From Bacteroidia bacterium (lineage in GTDB: Bacteria; Bacteroidota; Bacteroidia; Bacteroidales; Azobacteroidaceae): a DNA stretch of 36,710 bases. The notes under the pieces are model-generated. The model made no database searches. It was not told where the DNA came from and worked only from the letters and a program-made list of their open reading frames with translations. The position numbers were made by a program, and so were the translations under genes. Shown here piece by piece: positions 1 through 9,287 of the stretch (within the stretch, counting starts at the first letter, position 1; each line of letters starts with the position of its first letter). The stretch lies in the NCBI GenBank assembly GCA_025999255.1, contig BNXB01000008.1:1-36710 (forward strand). Direction: 5' to 3'.

Positions 1-1323
1 CAGAGGCACTTCAGACATATTATTTCCGATAAATCCGGAAAACTTTCCGACACACCATTCAATCCATTGCATCGGATAATCGCCCAAAAGGAAAGTGAAT
101 TCAAACATCAGGAACATAAACAAAAAGAATACAGGATATCCCCAGACCTTATGTGTCACCAAAGCATCGATCATCCGGGTCGTTTTCATCGTATCGGCAG
201 GACCATCGGTGTAAGTCTGCTTCAGAGCCCCGCCTATAAAACCGTAGCGGGCATTGGTGAACGAGGTTTCCACATCCTCTTTCATTTCTTTCGAAAGAGA
301 TTTTACCTGAGCATCACGCACTTCAAAAAGTTTATCCCAGCATGGTAATTTACGGGCTTCCGCTTCTATTTCCCGATCACCTTCGAGCAATTTCAGACTG
401 ATATACCGTTTCGACCTGTCCTTCCCGATACTATTATCCTCTTTCAATACACTTTTGACATGGAAAATTCCGGATTCCAATTCTTCTCCGTAATTGATAT
501 GTATATGACGTGATATTTCACATTCACCTTCATATACTTCAATAATCTTATCAAAGAGTTCGGATATACCTTTGCCCGTTTTTCCGATAGTAGGGACAAT
601 GGGAATCCCAATCATCCGGGACAGGGATTCGTAATCGAATTCAGCCCCGGATTTTTCCAACTCGTCATACATATTCAAAGCGATGACAACATTGGAATCC
701 ATATCAATCAATTGAGTGGTCAGATAAAGATTGCGTTCAAGATTAGATGCGGCAACCACATTAATGATTACATCCGGATGTCCGTCGTTGATTTGTTGCC
801 TGACATAAAGTTCTTCCGGAGAATAGGCTGATAATGAGTATGTTCCGGGTAAATCATACAGTTTAAATACATAACCTTTGTGCTTGAACTTTCCCTCCCG
901 GGCATCAACAGTCACCCCACTGTAGTTACCCACCCGTTCGTGAGCTCCGGAAGCTATATTAAAAAGAGAAGTCTTCCCGGAGTTAGGGTTACCGACCAAA
1001 GCGACATTAATAGTCTTACTCCGTTCTTCAGCTATATCACGGAGCTGTTTACTATCAATAGTTAGCGGACTGATTCCATTCAATTCTTTCTCAACGGAAT
1101 CTTCCGAAACGACTTCCACCAAATCGGCTTCACTTCTTCGAAGAGAAACCTCATATCCCATGACATGGTATTTTATAGGGTCTTTCAAGGGGGCATTGAG
1201 TATTACCTCCACTGTTTTCCCTTTTATAAAGCCCATTTCTATGATTCGTTTACGGAAAGCTCCGCGTCCGGTCACCTTGACAATAATTCCTTTATCACCC
1301 GTTTTGAGGTCGGAAAGTTTCAT
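1..1323 (-). CDS. feoB: FeoA-FeoB fusion, ferrous iron transporter (3' part outside window)
   Basis: This is a GTP-driven Fe(II) importer of the inner membrane. The frame is open from the ATG at 1323 to the window edge (441 codons), so the protein is partial only because the window ends. Residues 1 to about 75 are a FeoA (SH3-like) domain beginning MKLSDLKTGDKG. After a short linker comes the FeoB G domain: the P-loop GNPNSGKTS starts near residue 111, the G3 motif DLPGTYSLS is near 159, and the G4-type NMYD is near 217. The first transmembrane stretch (WGYPVFFLFMFLMF) lies close to the edge, and most of the membrane domain would follow. Fused FeoAB is common in Bacteroidota, whereas in enterobacteria the two are separate proteins. 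An inverted repeat directly before the start may be an operator. Confidence 0.95.
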   Translation of the reverse strand, partial: MKLSDLKTGDKGIIVKVTGRGAFRKRIIEMGFIKGKTVEVILNAPLKDPIKYHVMGYEVSLRRSEADLVEVVSEDSVEKELNGISPLTIDSKQLRDIAEERSKTINVALVGNPNSGKTSLFNIASGAHERVGNYSGVTVDAREGKFKHKGYVFKLYDLPGTYSLSAYSPEELYVRQQINDGHPDVIINVVAASNLERNLYLTTQLIDMDSNVVIALNMYDELEKSGAEFDYESLSRMIGIPIVPTIGKTGKGISELFDKIIEVYEGECEISRHIHINYGEELESGIFHVKSVLKEDNSIGKDRSKRYISLKLLEGDREIEAEARKLPCWDKLFEVRDAQVKSLSKEMKEDVETSFTNARYGFIGGALKQTYTDGPADTMKTTRMIDALVTHKVWGYPVFFLFMFLMFEFTFLLGDYPMQWIEWCVGKFSGFIGNNMSEVPL

Positions 1324-1325
1324 TA

Positions 1326-1348
1326 CTCAATACAATTCAAATATTGAG
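1326..1348. promoter_or_regulatory. Inverted repeat directly upstream of feoAB (possible operator)
   Basis: The 7-bp arms CTCAATA (1326-1332) and TATTGAG (1342-1348) are separated by 9 bp and end three bases before the feoAB start codon. The position suits a repressor site for iron control, but the arms do not match a Fur or DtxR consensus that I can confirm. A chance AT-rich repeat is possible. Confidence 0.25.
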
Positions 1349-1419
1349 GTACAAAGGTCGGAAAAAACATCCGATAATGCAATAGTTATTTTGAATCATT
1401 TCAAATAAGGTTTTTCCGG

Positions 1420-3750
1420 TTATTTCTTTGCGGAAGACCTTCCTTTTGATTTTGATTTTGTTTTCTCCGGCGCTTCTTTTATTATTTTCATACAATCTTC
1501 GTACGATAACCCAGCAGGTTCCACACCTTTAGGAATTTTATAATTCCCTTTGTCGTATGAGATGTAAGGGCCAAAACGTCCGTTGAGAACCTGAAGTTTA
1601 GAGTCCTGCTCAAAAGCCCGGATTACTTTTTTAGCATCTTTCTCATTCTTTTCATTAATCAGTTGTTCGGCCTCCTCGATCGAGATCGAGATAGGGCTGT
1701 ATTGCTTAGGTATAGTAGTAAATGTATTATTGTATCTCAGGAATGGGCCGAAACGTCCCACAGCAGCCATAACGGGTTTACCGTCTATTTCTCCGACCAG
1801 GCGGGGCAATTCAAACAATTTCAGAGCTTCCTCAAGGCCGATTGTTTCGATGGATTGACCCTTCATCAGAGATGCAAAAAGAGGTTTTTCCACATCTTCG
1901 GCGGAACCAATCTGCACAAAAGGCCCGTAACGTCCGATTTTAACAGAAACCGGTTTCCCGGTTTTCGGGTCCGTACCCAATATCCGTTCTCCGACTTTAT
2001 GTTCGGTTTTAGCTTTGGAAGCAGCCTCTACTATCGGATGGAACATTTTATAAAATTTATCGATAGTATCCGTCCATTTCAGGTCTCCATCGGCAACTTT
2101 ATCCAGTTCTTTCTCAACACTGGCTGTAAAACCGTAATCCAAGACCCCCGGGAATTGTTCGGTAAGAAAATCATTCACTACCAACCCGGTATCCGTAGGC
2201 ATCAATTTACCCTTATCGGCGCCGACCATTTCTTTTTTAGTTACAGACACAATTTCCCCCTGTTTCAGAGTCAAAGTTATAAAATTACGTTCTTCTCCAT
2301 CCTTATTTCCTTTGACTACATATCCTCTGTTTTGTATGGTAGAAATCGTAGGAGCATAAGTAGAAGGACGTCCGATACCCAATTCTTCGAGTTGGCGTAC
2401 AAGGCTGGCTTCGGAATACCGGAACGGTCGTTGGGACAAGCGTTCCTGTGCTGAAGCCTGATCCAGGTTCAATTCTTCATTGACCTTCAAAGGAGGAATA
2501 ATAGAATCCGTATTTTCATCGACACTCTCGTCATCGTGACTCTCCATATAAACCCGGAGAAATCCGTCAAATTTAATGACTTCTCCTGTTGTCTGAAATT
2601 TATCCCGGCTATTACTTATAGCAATCGTTACGGTTGTACGCTCCAATTCGGCATCAGCCATTTGCGATGCAATGGTACGTTTCCATATCAATTCATATAA
2701 ACGTTGTTCCTGTGCCGTTCCTTTGATGGTTTGTCTGTTCATATATGCAGGACGGATAGCCTCATGAGCTTCCTGCGCCCCTTTGGTTTTCGTCTGGAAC
2801 TGACGCCCTTTGACATATTTTTCTCCAAACTCCGATTCAATTTCTTTTTTTGCCGCAGAAATAGCAATCGCCGAAAGATTTACGGAATCGGTACGCATAT
2901 AAGTGATATATCCCGATTCGTAAAGTTTCTGTGCAACCGACATTGTCTGCGACACGGAAAAACTTAACTTCCTGGAAGCTTCCTGTTGAAGCGTAGAGGT
3001 CGTAAATGGAGGAGCAGGAGATTTTTTTGCCGGTTTGGTAACAATATCTTCAATTGAAAAAGCAGCATTTTTAAGTGATTCGAGAAAGTCATTCGCTTCT
3101 TTTTCCGTCTTCAAACGCCTTGCAAGCTCAGCCTTCAAAATCGTCCCATCGGATAACTCAAACAGAGCGGTTACACGATATGAAACTTCAGCGACAAAAT
3201 TATTGATTTCCCGTTCCCGTTCCACGATTAATCGAACAGCAACCGACTGTACACGTCCGGCAGAAAGTGCAGGACGAATTTTTTTCCAAAGTACGGGCGA
3301 CAACTCAAAACCGACAATCCGGTCGAGAACACGGCGGGCTTGTTGCGCATCAACCAGGTTATAATCTATATCGCGGGGATTATCTATGGCATTCAGAATG
3401 GCGTTTTTAGTAATCTCATGGAATACAATCCGGCGTGTGTTGGCCTTTTCCAGGCCTAATACCTCATAAAGATGCCAGGCAATAGCCTCCCCTTCCCGGT
3501 CTTCATCGGAAGCTAACCAAACTATTGGAGAGCCTTTTACTTCTTTCTTCAATGATTTAACGACATCCTCTTTCTCCGTTGAAACAACATATTCCGGCCG
3601 ATAATTATTTTTAATATCAATTCCAAGACCTTTTTCTTTCAAATCCCGGATATGACCATAACTGGATAATACTTTATAATTCTCACCTAAAAATTTCTCT
3701 ATGGTTTTGGCCTTCGCCGGAGACTCTACTATTACCAGATTTTTTTGCAT
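1420..3750 (-). CDS. topA: DNA topoisomerase I (type IA)
   Basis: It relaxes negatively supercoiled DNA by cutting one strand through a 5'-phosphotyrosine. The TOPRIM domain is at the N-terminus (VESPAKAKTIEKFLG from residue 8; acidic motif SDEDREGE at 81-88). The catalytic tyrosine lies in YITYMRTDS, at about residue 284. The protein is 776 residues long. The C-terminus has no cysteine zinc ribbons; instead it carries repeats of the topoisomerase-C type (GRYGPFVQ, GRFGPFLRY, GRFGPYISY) and ends in a lysine-rich tail (KSKSKGRSSAKK). That architecture is usual in Bacteroidota. Translation starts at the ATG at 3750, and a promoter-like element sits about 30 bases upstream, so it is probably transcribed on its own rather than from the barrel gene behind it. 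Confidence 0.97.
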   Translation of the reverse strand: MQKNLVIVESPAKAKTIEKFLGENYKVLSSYGHIRDLKEKGLGIDIKNNYRPEYVVSTEKEDVVKSLKKEVKGSPIVWLASDEDREGEAIAWHLYEVLGLEKANTRRIVFHEITKNAILNAIDNPRDIDYNLVDAQQARRVLDRIVGFELSPVLWKKIRPALSAGRVQSVAVRLIVEREREINNFVAEVSYRVTALFELSDGTILKAELARRLKTEKEANDFLESLKNAAFSIEDIVTKPAKKSPAPPFTTSTLQQEASRKLSFSVSQTMSVAQKLYESGYITYMRTDSVNLSAIAISAAKKEIESEFGEKYVKGRQFQTKTKGAQEAHEAIRPAYMNRQTIKGTAQEQRLYELIWKRTIASQMADAELERTTVTIAISNSRDKFQTTGEVIKFDGFLRVYMESHDDESVDENTDSIIPPLKVNEELNLDQASAQERLSQRPFRYSEASLVRQLEELGIGRPSTYAPTISTIQNRGYVVKGNKDGEERNFITLTLKQGEIVSVTKKEMVGADKGKLMPTDTGLVVNDFLTEQFPGVLDYGFTASVEKELDKVADGDLKWTDTIDKFYKMFHPIVEAASKAKTEHKVGERILGTDPKTGKPVSVKIGRYGPFVQIGSAEDVEKPLFASLMKGQSIETIGLEEALKLFELPRLVGEIDGKPVMAAVGRFGPFLRYNNTFTTIPKQYSPISISIEEAEQLINEKNEKDAKKVIRAFEQDSKLQVLNGRFGPYISYDKGNYKIPKGVEPAGLSYEDCMKIIKEAPEKTKSKSKGRSSAKK

Positions 3751-3779
3751 AAATGTATATGTTCTAACTTTTTCGGGCG

Positions 3780-3808
3780 CAAAGTTATTAAAAAAATTTC
3801 AGACCAAA
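3780..3808 (-). promoter_or_regulatory. Putative topA promoter
   Basis: Read on the minus strand, TAACTTTG (3787-3780) fits the Bacteroidota -7 element TAnnTTTG. A TTTG at 3808-3805 could be the -33 element, but the 17-base spacer is shorter than the usual 19-21. Confidence 0.5.
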
Positions 3809-3829
3809 ACAGTTAATTGTCAAAAAACA

Positions 3830-5569
3830 TCAGAATAAAATATTTACGCCGGCCATAATACTGAAATTTTGTGCAGGATAGCCGTAAAACAAATCGTATT
3901 TTTGAAACAACAAATTATTTACTTTTACAAAAACTGAAAAAGTATCATTAACCGTATAAGTTCCCGAAGCCCCAAGATTATTGATATTTTTCATACCTTC
4001 GGATCCGGTGGGCGCAAGCGCTTTTCTACCGGTTTCCAAACGATAGAAGGCATCCAACCGTAACGGTAACCGGGGAAATTTATATCCGGCTGTCAACTCA
4101 GCTTCAAAATCCGGTTTGCCCCAAGGTTCTAATTCAATAACTTCAGGATGTGAATCAGGATCTGCAAGAATTACATCCCAATTATAATAAGTCATTTTCA
4201 ATCCTAAATTAAGTACATCCTGATAATTATATTTTAAAGTTCCACCCAATTTGATTACATTGGCATCCATATATGTCGGAAAAATCATTCCTGCCGGAAT
4301 TAAATATGTCCCAAAGAAATGTTCATTTTTTACAATTTTGTACCCGGCAAAAAAATCAAACCATAGATTCCCGGACGGAGATCCCTGTACTCCTATTTTC
4401 CCGTCAAACGGGGTGCGGGAATCACGAACCCTGATTTCAGGAGACACATAACGATTCTCATAAAACATCGAATAAAATCCATTATCCTGAACGCCTCCTT
4501 CTGCAGCCAGATAGAGGTTGATTTTTTCCGACGGACGTAGATTGATCCTGATATCCGGAGAGATATTATTTTCATCATCACCGGGCATTAAAAGCAAATT
4601 AACTTTTACTCCCAATCTCAGAGTCCAATTATCGCCTTCTATTCCAAAATACGGATTCAAAGATACATTATTGTAATCAAAAGCGTCCCGGATAATTACA
4701 TCCTCTGGAACCGTACTCTTATAATTCTTCCAATAACCTCCAAAGCCGATTTTCATATCAGTATTAAACTCTTTACGGACATCCCAGTCAAAAGAAAAAC
4801 GGTTTTCTTTCCCACCGTCCAAATCTTCGGAATACAGGTATTTTTGTTTAAAAATAACGTTCGACAAATTAAAAGAATAATTTAACTCGTCAGGCTGGAT
4901 ATTAGTAAATCCGGTTCCTATTTCGAAAATATTATTAACCTGGTTCACACCCTTATCAATGGTATATTCCGGCAACCACATATGAGACGAATTATAAGGC
5001 ATCCTATATCCGTAATAGTTATATGCGGAATAAGTATATTTTACATTCGCATTCAGATTCATTCCTCCGAAATCATGTAAAAAACCAAGTCCGCCCAAAT
5101 AATCGTTGATCTTCATTTTTTCTTTTTCATCATCCTGCAAATAAGTTACATTCCCGTTGGATATCCGGCTTGAACCGAAAATACTCAACCTGTCTTTTTC
5201 CGTATTCAGAATCTGATAACCTAAATCGCCGTCAAAATCAATAAATGAACTGACTCCGGCTTTCAGGTAAGCTCTCTTTTTCGAATAAGGTACATTCGTA
5301 AAAAACGAACCTGCCGGAAGGATAGTCAATTGAGGCTTGATCTCATAAGGGACTGAAAACCGGGCAAATTCAACCTGGGTTTTCGGGACTTCCGGATCCT
5401 TTAATTCCGGTAAAGCTCCTATTTTGGAAGCATCCCTGATTGTGGGAGTGTATTCTTTTTCCAGGGTCAGTTCCCTGTTCAATGCCGTAGAATCCGGCTT
5501 GGAGTTTTGAGCAAAAGCGGATGTTGTAAAACAAACAATGACCGGTATGATAAGATTCAGAAACTTCAT
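3830..5569 (-). CDS. Outer-membrane beta-barrel protein, TonB-receptor-like barrel without plug
   Basis: The protein has 579 residues with a clear signal peptide (MKFLNLIIPVIVCFTTSAFA, cleavage before QNSK). A short linker follows that is rich in charged residues and prolines (TLEKEYTPTIRDASK, then LPELKDPEVPKTQ). The rest alternates aromatic and polar residues as in transmembrane beta strands and ends in an aromatic C-terminus (FSIMAGVNILF), typical of outer-membrane barrels. No SusC-type plug or carboxypeptidase-like domain is present, so transport of a nutrient is not implied. It lies 24 bases after the TPR gene on the same strand and is very likely co-transcribed with it. I do not recognise a characterised homologue. 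Database names such as 'TonB-dependent receptor' would rest on the barrel alone. Confidence 0.8.
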   Translation of the reverse strand: MKFLNLIIPVIVCFTTSAFAQNSKPDSTALNRELTLEKEYTPTIRDASKIGALPELKDPEVPKTQVEFARFSVPYEIKPQLTILPAGSFFTNVPYSKKRAYLKAGVSSFIDFDGDLGYQILNTEKDRLSIFGSSRISNGNVTYLQDDEKEKMKINDYLGGLGFLHDFGGMNLNANVKYTYSAYNYYGYRMPYNSSHMWLPEYTIDKGVNQVNNIFEIGTGFTNIQPDELNYSFNLSNVIFKQKYLYSEDLDGGKENRFSFDWDVRKEFNTDMKIGFGGYWKNYKSTVPEDVIIRDAFDYNNVSLNPYFGIEGDNWTLRLGVKVNLLLMPGDDENNISPDIRINLRPSEKINLYLAAEGGVQDNGFYSMFYENRYVSPEIRVRDSRTPFDGKIGVQGSPSGNLWFDFFAGYKIVKNEHFFGTYLIPAGMIFPTYMDANVIKLGGTLKYNYQDVLNLGLKMTYYNWDVILADPDSHPEVIELEPWGKPDFEAELTAGYKFPRLPLRLDAFYRLETGRKALAPTGSEGMKNINNLGASGTYTVNDTFSVFVKVNNLLFQKYDLFYGYPAQNFSIMAGVNILF

Positions 5570-5593
5570 ATATACAGTTTTTATTTTTTACAA

Positions 5594-8500
5594 TCAGTTA
5601 GCCGATATACGGGCAAGACGTTCTTCAATCATTTTATGAATATCGTCATCCGTATTTTTATAATTATGTTTTAGACTTTCCAGATATTGCTTTGCCTGGA
5701 AATTATCACCTTTGGAAACATATACATCCGACAACAGGACAAAACTACGCGCCAACCAATAAGCATGGGGAGTCCCTACCCGGATATAATCCAATACTTC
5801 CTTTTCTGCTTTATCCATATTTTTAGTATCATAATAAACCTGTGACAGCAAGTATTTAGCTTCCGCACCATAAACAGTACGCGTATCTTTCGATAAATCC
5901 GTTAGCTCAGGTATGGCCTTCTGAGTTTCTTTCAATCCTAAATAAGCTTTAGCTTTGTAGTACCGGCCTTCGGATATTACTTCCGGATTGATATTGGTTT
6001 CTTTCAACAGAATATTCGCTACATTCAGAATCTCGGCATAATCGTCCAGATGATATCCCGAACGCATCATTCCCAGTAAAGCCGTTGTTTGATTGGCTTT
6101 ACCGGCTGCAACCTGCCTCAATCTCTGATAGTTGGTTAAAGCTTCTTTGTATTCCCTGTTTTCATATTGTATTCCTGCCACATGCAGAAGAGCATTTTCA
6201 AGAAATCCGGTATTTCCGACAGCGATTACCTGTTCATATTCCGATTTTGACCGGAAAAAATCTTTCTGGTTATAATAAATTGCACCCAGGTAATTGTGGG
6301 CGTTAACGGCGAAAGATCCTTCCGGAAACTGCTGCAAATATTTGTTCAGAGCCGTCTGAGCTTGTTTTTCATCCCCTTTCAGGAATAACTTTTCGGCAGA
6401 TAGATAAGTCAGGGAATCCTGTTCGCTTACTTCAAATTTCTCAACTCCACCTTTACCTTTTACATATTCGGCATACCCTTGAATATCATTCATGTCCACA
6501 TACACCGATTTCAGGTCCTGGGCGGCCACACGAGCTTCCTCTGTTCCGGGATATCGTTCAATAACCTGTTTGTAAGCAGTAGCAGACTTTTGCAACTCAT
6601 TTTGATTGAAATAAAGCAAACCGATTTGCACGCCGGCTTTACGAGCCAATGCGTTTTGAGGATATTGATTGATTAACTTGTCAAAAGTTTGAATTGCAGC
6701 AGTATTATTTTCCATCATCACATAAGCGCGGCCTTTTTCGTAAAGGGCATCGGTCACATAACGGGAATCCGGATAAGTAGAGATTAACTGATCCATTTGA
6801 GTCACTTTACCCTGATAATTTTTCTGTAATCCCATTACAAAACCCTTCTGGAAAGCAGCATAATCAGCAAAAGACGGCTGAATTTCAACAGATTTGGAAT
6901 AAGCATTTTCCGCTTCTGCAAACCGCCGCTGATCGAAGTAGCAATCACCCAAGCGGGCATATGCGTCTGCCAGAGAAAAAACCGAACGATCCCGTTCTTT
7001 ACTTATATAACTGTTAAACTCGCTCTGAGCCGTTGCATACTGACCTTTCTTGAAATAACAATATCCCAAGCCGTAATGTGACAAATTTCCCAGATTACTA
7101 CCGGCTTGAGAAGTTCTCAAATAAGCATTGTAATCTTTGATCGCACTATCATACAGGTCTTGTTTATAATAAGACTCAGCTCTCCAATAAATAGACTTAT
7201 CCTTTTCGTCAGGAGCATAATCCCCCATCCCGATTGCTTTTGTAAAACTATTCACGGCTGTTGAATATTCGGCATTAGTAAACGTTACCGTTCCCTGGTA
7301 GTAAAATATCTTTTGTTTTGCTTCCAGAATTTTACGTGCCGGATTTTTGATCTTTTCAATGGAACGAAGAGCCGTTTCATAATTCTTCGTTGTCAGGTAA
7401 ACATCCACCAAACAATCATTTACCTTATCCGTATAAATCGAATTAGGATAAGTATTCAGAAAATTTTCCAAAACGGTCACAGATTCTCCAAAAGCAGAAA
7501 CTGAATTTTTATGCAACAACATTGCATAATTATACATTGCCGTTTCCTTAGCCTGAGGATCGAAATTCAAACGGGAAGCCGATTCAAAAGCCATCAATGC
7601 ATTTTTTTCATCTTGCAGGTTCAGGTAAGATTGCCCAAGAAACAAATAAGCGTTCTGACCCAGGGCATCATTCGCCGGATTACTCTTCACCAGATAAGTT
7701 ACCGCAGGTTTATAATCCTTCAGATTATAATAAGACATACCCAACAGATACAAATCTTCACGCGGCAGAGTCCCTCCCGAAGAAGCATATTGCAATAAAT
7801 ACTTGGATGCATTTGAATAATCAGCTTCCTTATAATAGGATACGCCTACAATACGATTTATTTCCGGATTATACACATGAGATGAATAATTATTCAATAA
7901 ATCAGCCCCTTCTTTTATTGTTTGCGCATAACGTCCTTGAATAAAATTAGACTGTGTAATATAATACAACACATCAGGCCTGAATTCCTTATTATTACGA
8001 AGTTGATTGAATAAAGGCAAAGCATCATTGTATTTTCCATTCGAATAATCAATATATGCCGAATAATAGGTTGCAGCATTACGATAATTCTCTCCGGTGG
8101 TTCTCAATATCCCGAATAACCTGCGCGCTTCATCCTTCTTATTTGATTTCAGACACGACAGAGCCATCCGGTAGGCATAATCTTCCTGGTTTTTAATCGA
8201 AAGATTATCGATGTCAGCCTTCTCAAACCAATAAATAGCCACATTATAGTCTTGCTTCTCAAAATGAGTAGAGCCGATCATAAAACACACTTCATCATAA
8301 TGCATAGATTCGGGATAAGTATCCAGATAATCTTTTAAAATTACCGAAGCATCTTTCCTTCCCTGCGCATAAGCAGATGCCGCCAATAAAAACCCGGCTT
8401 CCCTTATCAAATCAGGATTTACAATCTGTTGTTTCTTATACTGGTCTATTTTGTCTATACATCCGGCATAATTACCATCGTCGTACATGGTTTTAGCTTC

Positions 8501-8599
8501 GTCAAAGAGCCGGTTAGGAGACATGAATTGTTCTGAACGCTGGGAAACAGCTAATTGCGCAAGAAAGATCAGGTACAAAAAAATAATCGTTTTTCTCAT
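5594..8599 (-). CDS. Secreted tetratricopeptide-repeat protein, about 1000 residues
   Basis: It starts at the ATG at 8599, which gives the signal peptide MRKTIIFLYLIFLAQLAVSQ. A TTG ten codons upstream (8629) overlaps the likely -7 promoter element and is rejected. The mature protein is an almost continuous run of TPR-like helical pairs. Typical repeat signatures are YYNLKDYKPAVTYLVKSNP, FFKKG-like YCYFKKGQYATAQSEF and LGDCYFDQRRFAEAENAYSK. Such solenoids bind other proteins. Its location is predicted to be periplasmic or at the outer membrane. The following gene encodes an outer-membrane barrel, so a partnership (assembly, surface export or envelope scaffolding) is a reasonable inference, but no function is shown by the sequence itself. 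Confidence 0.85.
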   Translation of the reverse strand: MRKTIIFLYLIFLAQLAVSQRSEQFMSPNRLFDEAKTMYDDGNYAGCIDKIDQYKKQQIVNPDLIREAGFLLAASAYAQGRKDASVILKDYLDTYPESMHYDEVCFMIGSTHFEKQDYNVAIYWFEKADIDNLSIKNQEDYAYRMALSCLKSNKKDEARRLFGILRTTGENYRNAATYYSAYIDYSNGKYNDALPLFNQLRNNKEFRPDVLYYITQSNFIQGRYAQTIKEGADLLNNYSSHVYNPEINRIVGVSYYKEADYSNASKYLLQYASSGGTLPREDLYLLGMSYYNLKDYKPAVTYLVKSNPANDALGQNAYLFLGQSYLNLQDEKNALMAFESASRLNFDPQAKETAMYNYAMLLHKNSVSAFGESVTVLENFLNTYPNSIYTDKVNDCLVDVYLTTKNYETALRSIEKIKNPARKILEAKQKIFYYQGTVTFTNAEYSTAVNSFTKAIGMGDYAPDEKDKSIYWRAESYYKQDLYDSAIKDYNAYLRTSQAGSNLGNLSHYGLGYCYFKKGQYATAQSEFNSYISKERDRSVFSLADAYARLGDCYFDQRRFAEAENAYSKSVEIQPSFADYAAFQKGFVMGLQKNYQGKVTQMDQLISTYPDSRYVTDALYEKGRAYVMMENNTAAIQTFDKLINQYPQNALARKAGVQIGLLYFNQNELQKSATAYKQVIERYPGTEEARVAAQDLKSVYVDMNDIQGYAEYVKGKGGVEKFEVSEQDSLTYLSAEKLFLKGDEKQAQTALNKYLQQFPEGSFAVNAHNYLGAIYYNQKDFFRSKSEYEQVIAVGNTGFLENALLHVAGIQYENREYKEALTNYQRLRQVAAGKANQTTALLGMMRSGYHLDDYAEILNVANILLKETNINPEVISEGRYYKAKAYLGLKETQKAIPELTDLSKDTRTVYGAEAKYLLSQVYYDTKNMDKAEKEVLDYIRVGTPHAYWLARSFVLLSDVYVSKGDNFQAKQYLESLKHNYKNTDDDIHKMIEERLARISAN

Positions 8600-8626
8600 T
8601 TCGAAGTTTTTTGTAAAGTATTGGGA

Positions 8627-8634
8627 CAAAGGTA
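8627..8634 (-). promoter_or_regulatory. -7 promoter element of the TPR-barrel operon
   Basis: TACCTTTG on the minus strand (8634-8627) matches TAnnTTTG and lies 28 bases before the ATG at 8599. No convincing TTTG is visible at the expected -33 distance. Confidence 0.5.
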
Positions 8635-8739
8635 TAGTTTTTATGCTATGATTGTTAATTTTTAAGAATGTTTAACCGCATTTTCTCTCTGCAAGTCGGT
8701 AATCCTGAATTATGATGTTATTTATCCCTAATTTATTTT

Positions 8740-8747
8740 TAAATTTG
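8740..8747 (+). promoter_or_regulatory. -7 promoter element of the sirtuin gene
   Basis: TAAATTTG followed by CA fits the Bacteroidota -7 element and lies 23 bases before the ATG at 8771. The -33 region (TTATTTA) is weak. The promoter looks intact although the gene behind it is broken. Confidence 0.5.
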
Positions 8748-8770
8748 CATCTTAAAATAACAATATTTAT

Positions 8771-9216
8771 ATGATGAAACATTTGGTTGTATTATCGGGA
8801 GCGGGAATGAGCGCCGAAAGCGGAATCAGCACTTTCCGCGATTCGGGCGGCTTATGGGAAAAGATGGAGAGCTTACCAAAGCCTGTAGCTGCAACAACAA
8901 AAACCTTGTCTCCGATATCGGATACAATGACATCCATTTTGGAGATAAAGCAGAAGATGGAGCTCAACTTCGCCCGTTTATCGTGTGGTTCGGGGAAGCG
9001 GTACCGTTGATTGAAAAAGCGGCGGAGATAGTCGCTCGTGCAGACATTCTGGTTATCGTCGGGACATCCTTACAGGTTTACCCTGCCGCCGGCCTTGTCG
9101 ATTATGCTAAACCGGGGATTCCGGTGTATCTGATTGACCCGAATGAAGTGCAAAGCCGGAGAAATGTGATTTATATCAAGGAAAAAGCAAGTACGGGACT
9201 AGAAAAATTGTTTTAA
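8771..9216 (+). pseudogene. NAD-dependent protein deacylase (sirtuin, CobB type), disrupted by internal deletion
   Basis: Frame one (from 8771) encodes an intact sirtuin N-terminus: HLVVLSGAGMSAESGIST, then FRDSGGLWEK, including the NAD-binding GAGMS motif. After LWEK (ending at 8863) this frame becomes nonsense. From 8866 a second frame encodes the second half of the family: GELTKACSC, DKAEDGAQLRPFIVWFGE, then VGTSLQVYPAAG and VYLIDPNE, ending at 9216. The missing part is the middle of the protein, including the QNVDxLHxxAG segment and the catalytic His before GEL. With a family length of about 230-240 residues, roughly 250 bases are gone, and the loss is out of frame. No single ribosomal frameshift could restore an enzyme. 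A clean deletion or an assembly error both fit. The flanking genes are intact. Confidence 0.88.
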
Positions 9217-9231
9217 CAACATAATCACCGG

Positions 9232-9254
9232 ATTGGAATTTTCATCCAATTTTG
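9232..9254. terminator. Weak hairpin between convergent sirtuin remnant and rimM
   Basis: ATTGGA (9232-9237) pairs with TCCAAT (9245-9250) across a 7-base loop and is followed by TTTTG. The stem is short. It could serve the plus-strand gene. Confidence 0.25.
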
Positions 9255-9287
9255 AGGCAATTTCTTTCAATTTACCTTATAAACAAT

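Noticed and set aside
1663..2454. Long plus-strand open frame (263 codons) opposite topA
   Set aside because: It is antisense to a clearly coding, conserved gene, and its product shows low-complexity His/Phe-rich composition without family motifs.
8771..9216. Programmed frameshift in the sirtuin gene
   Set aside because: The central ~80 residues, including the catalytic His, are absent in every frame, so frameshifting could not rebuild the enzyme.
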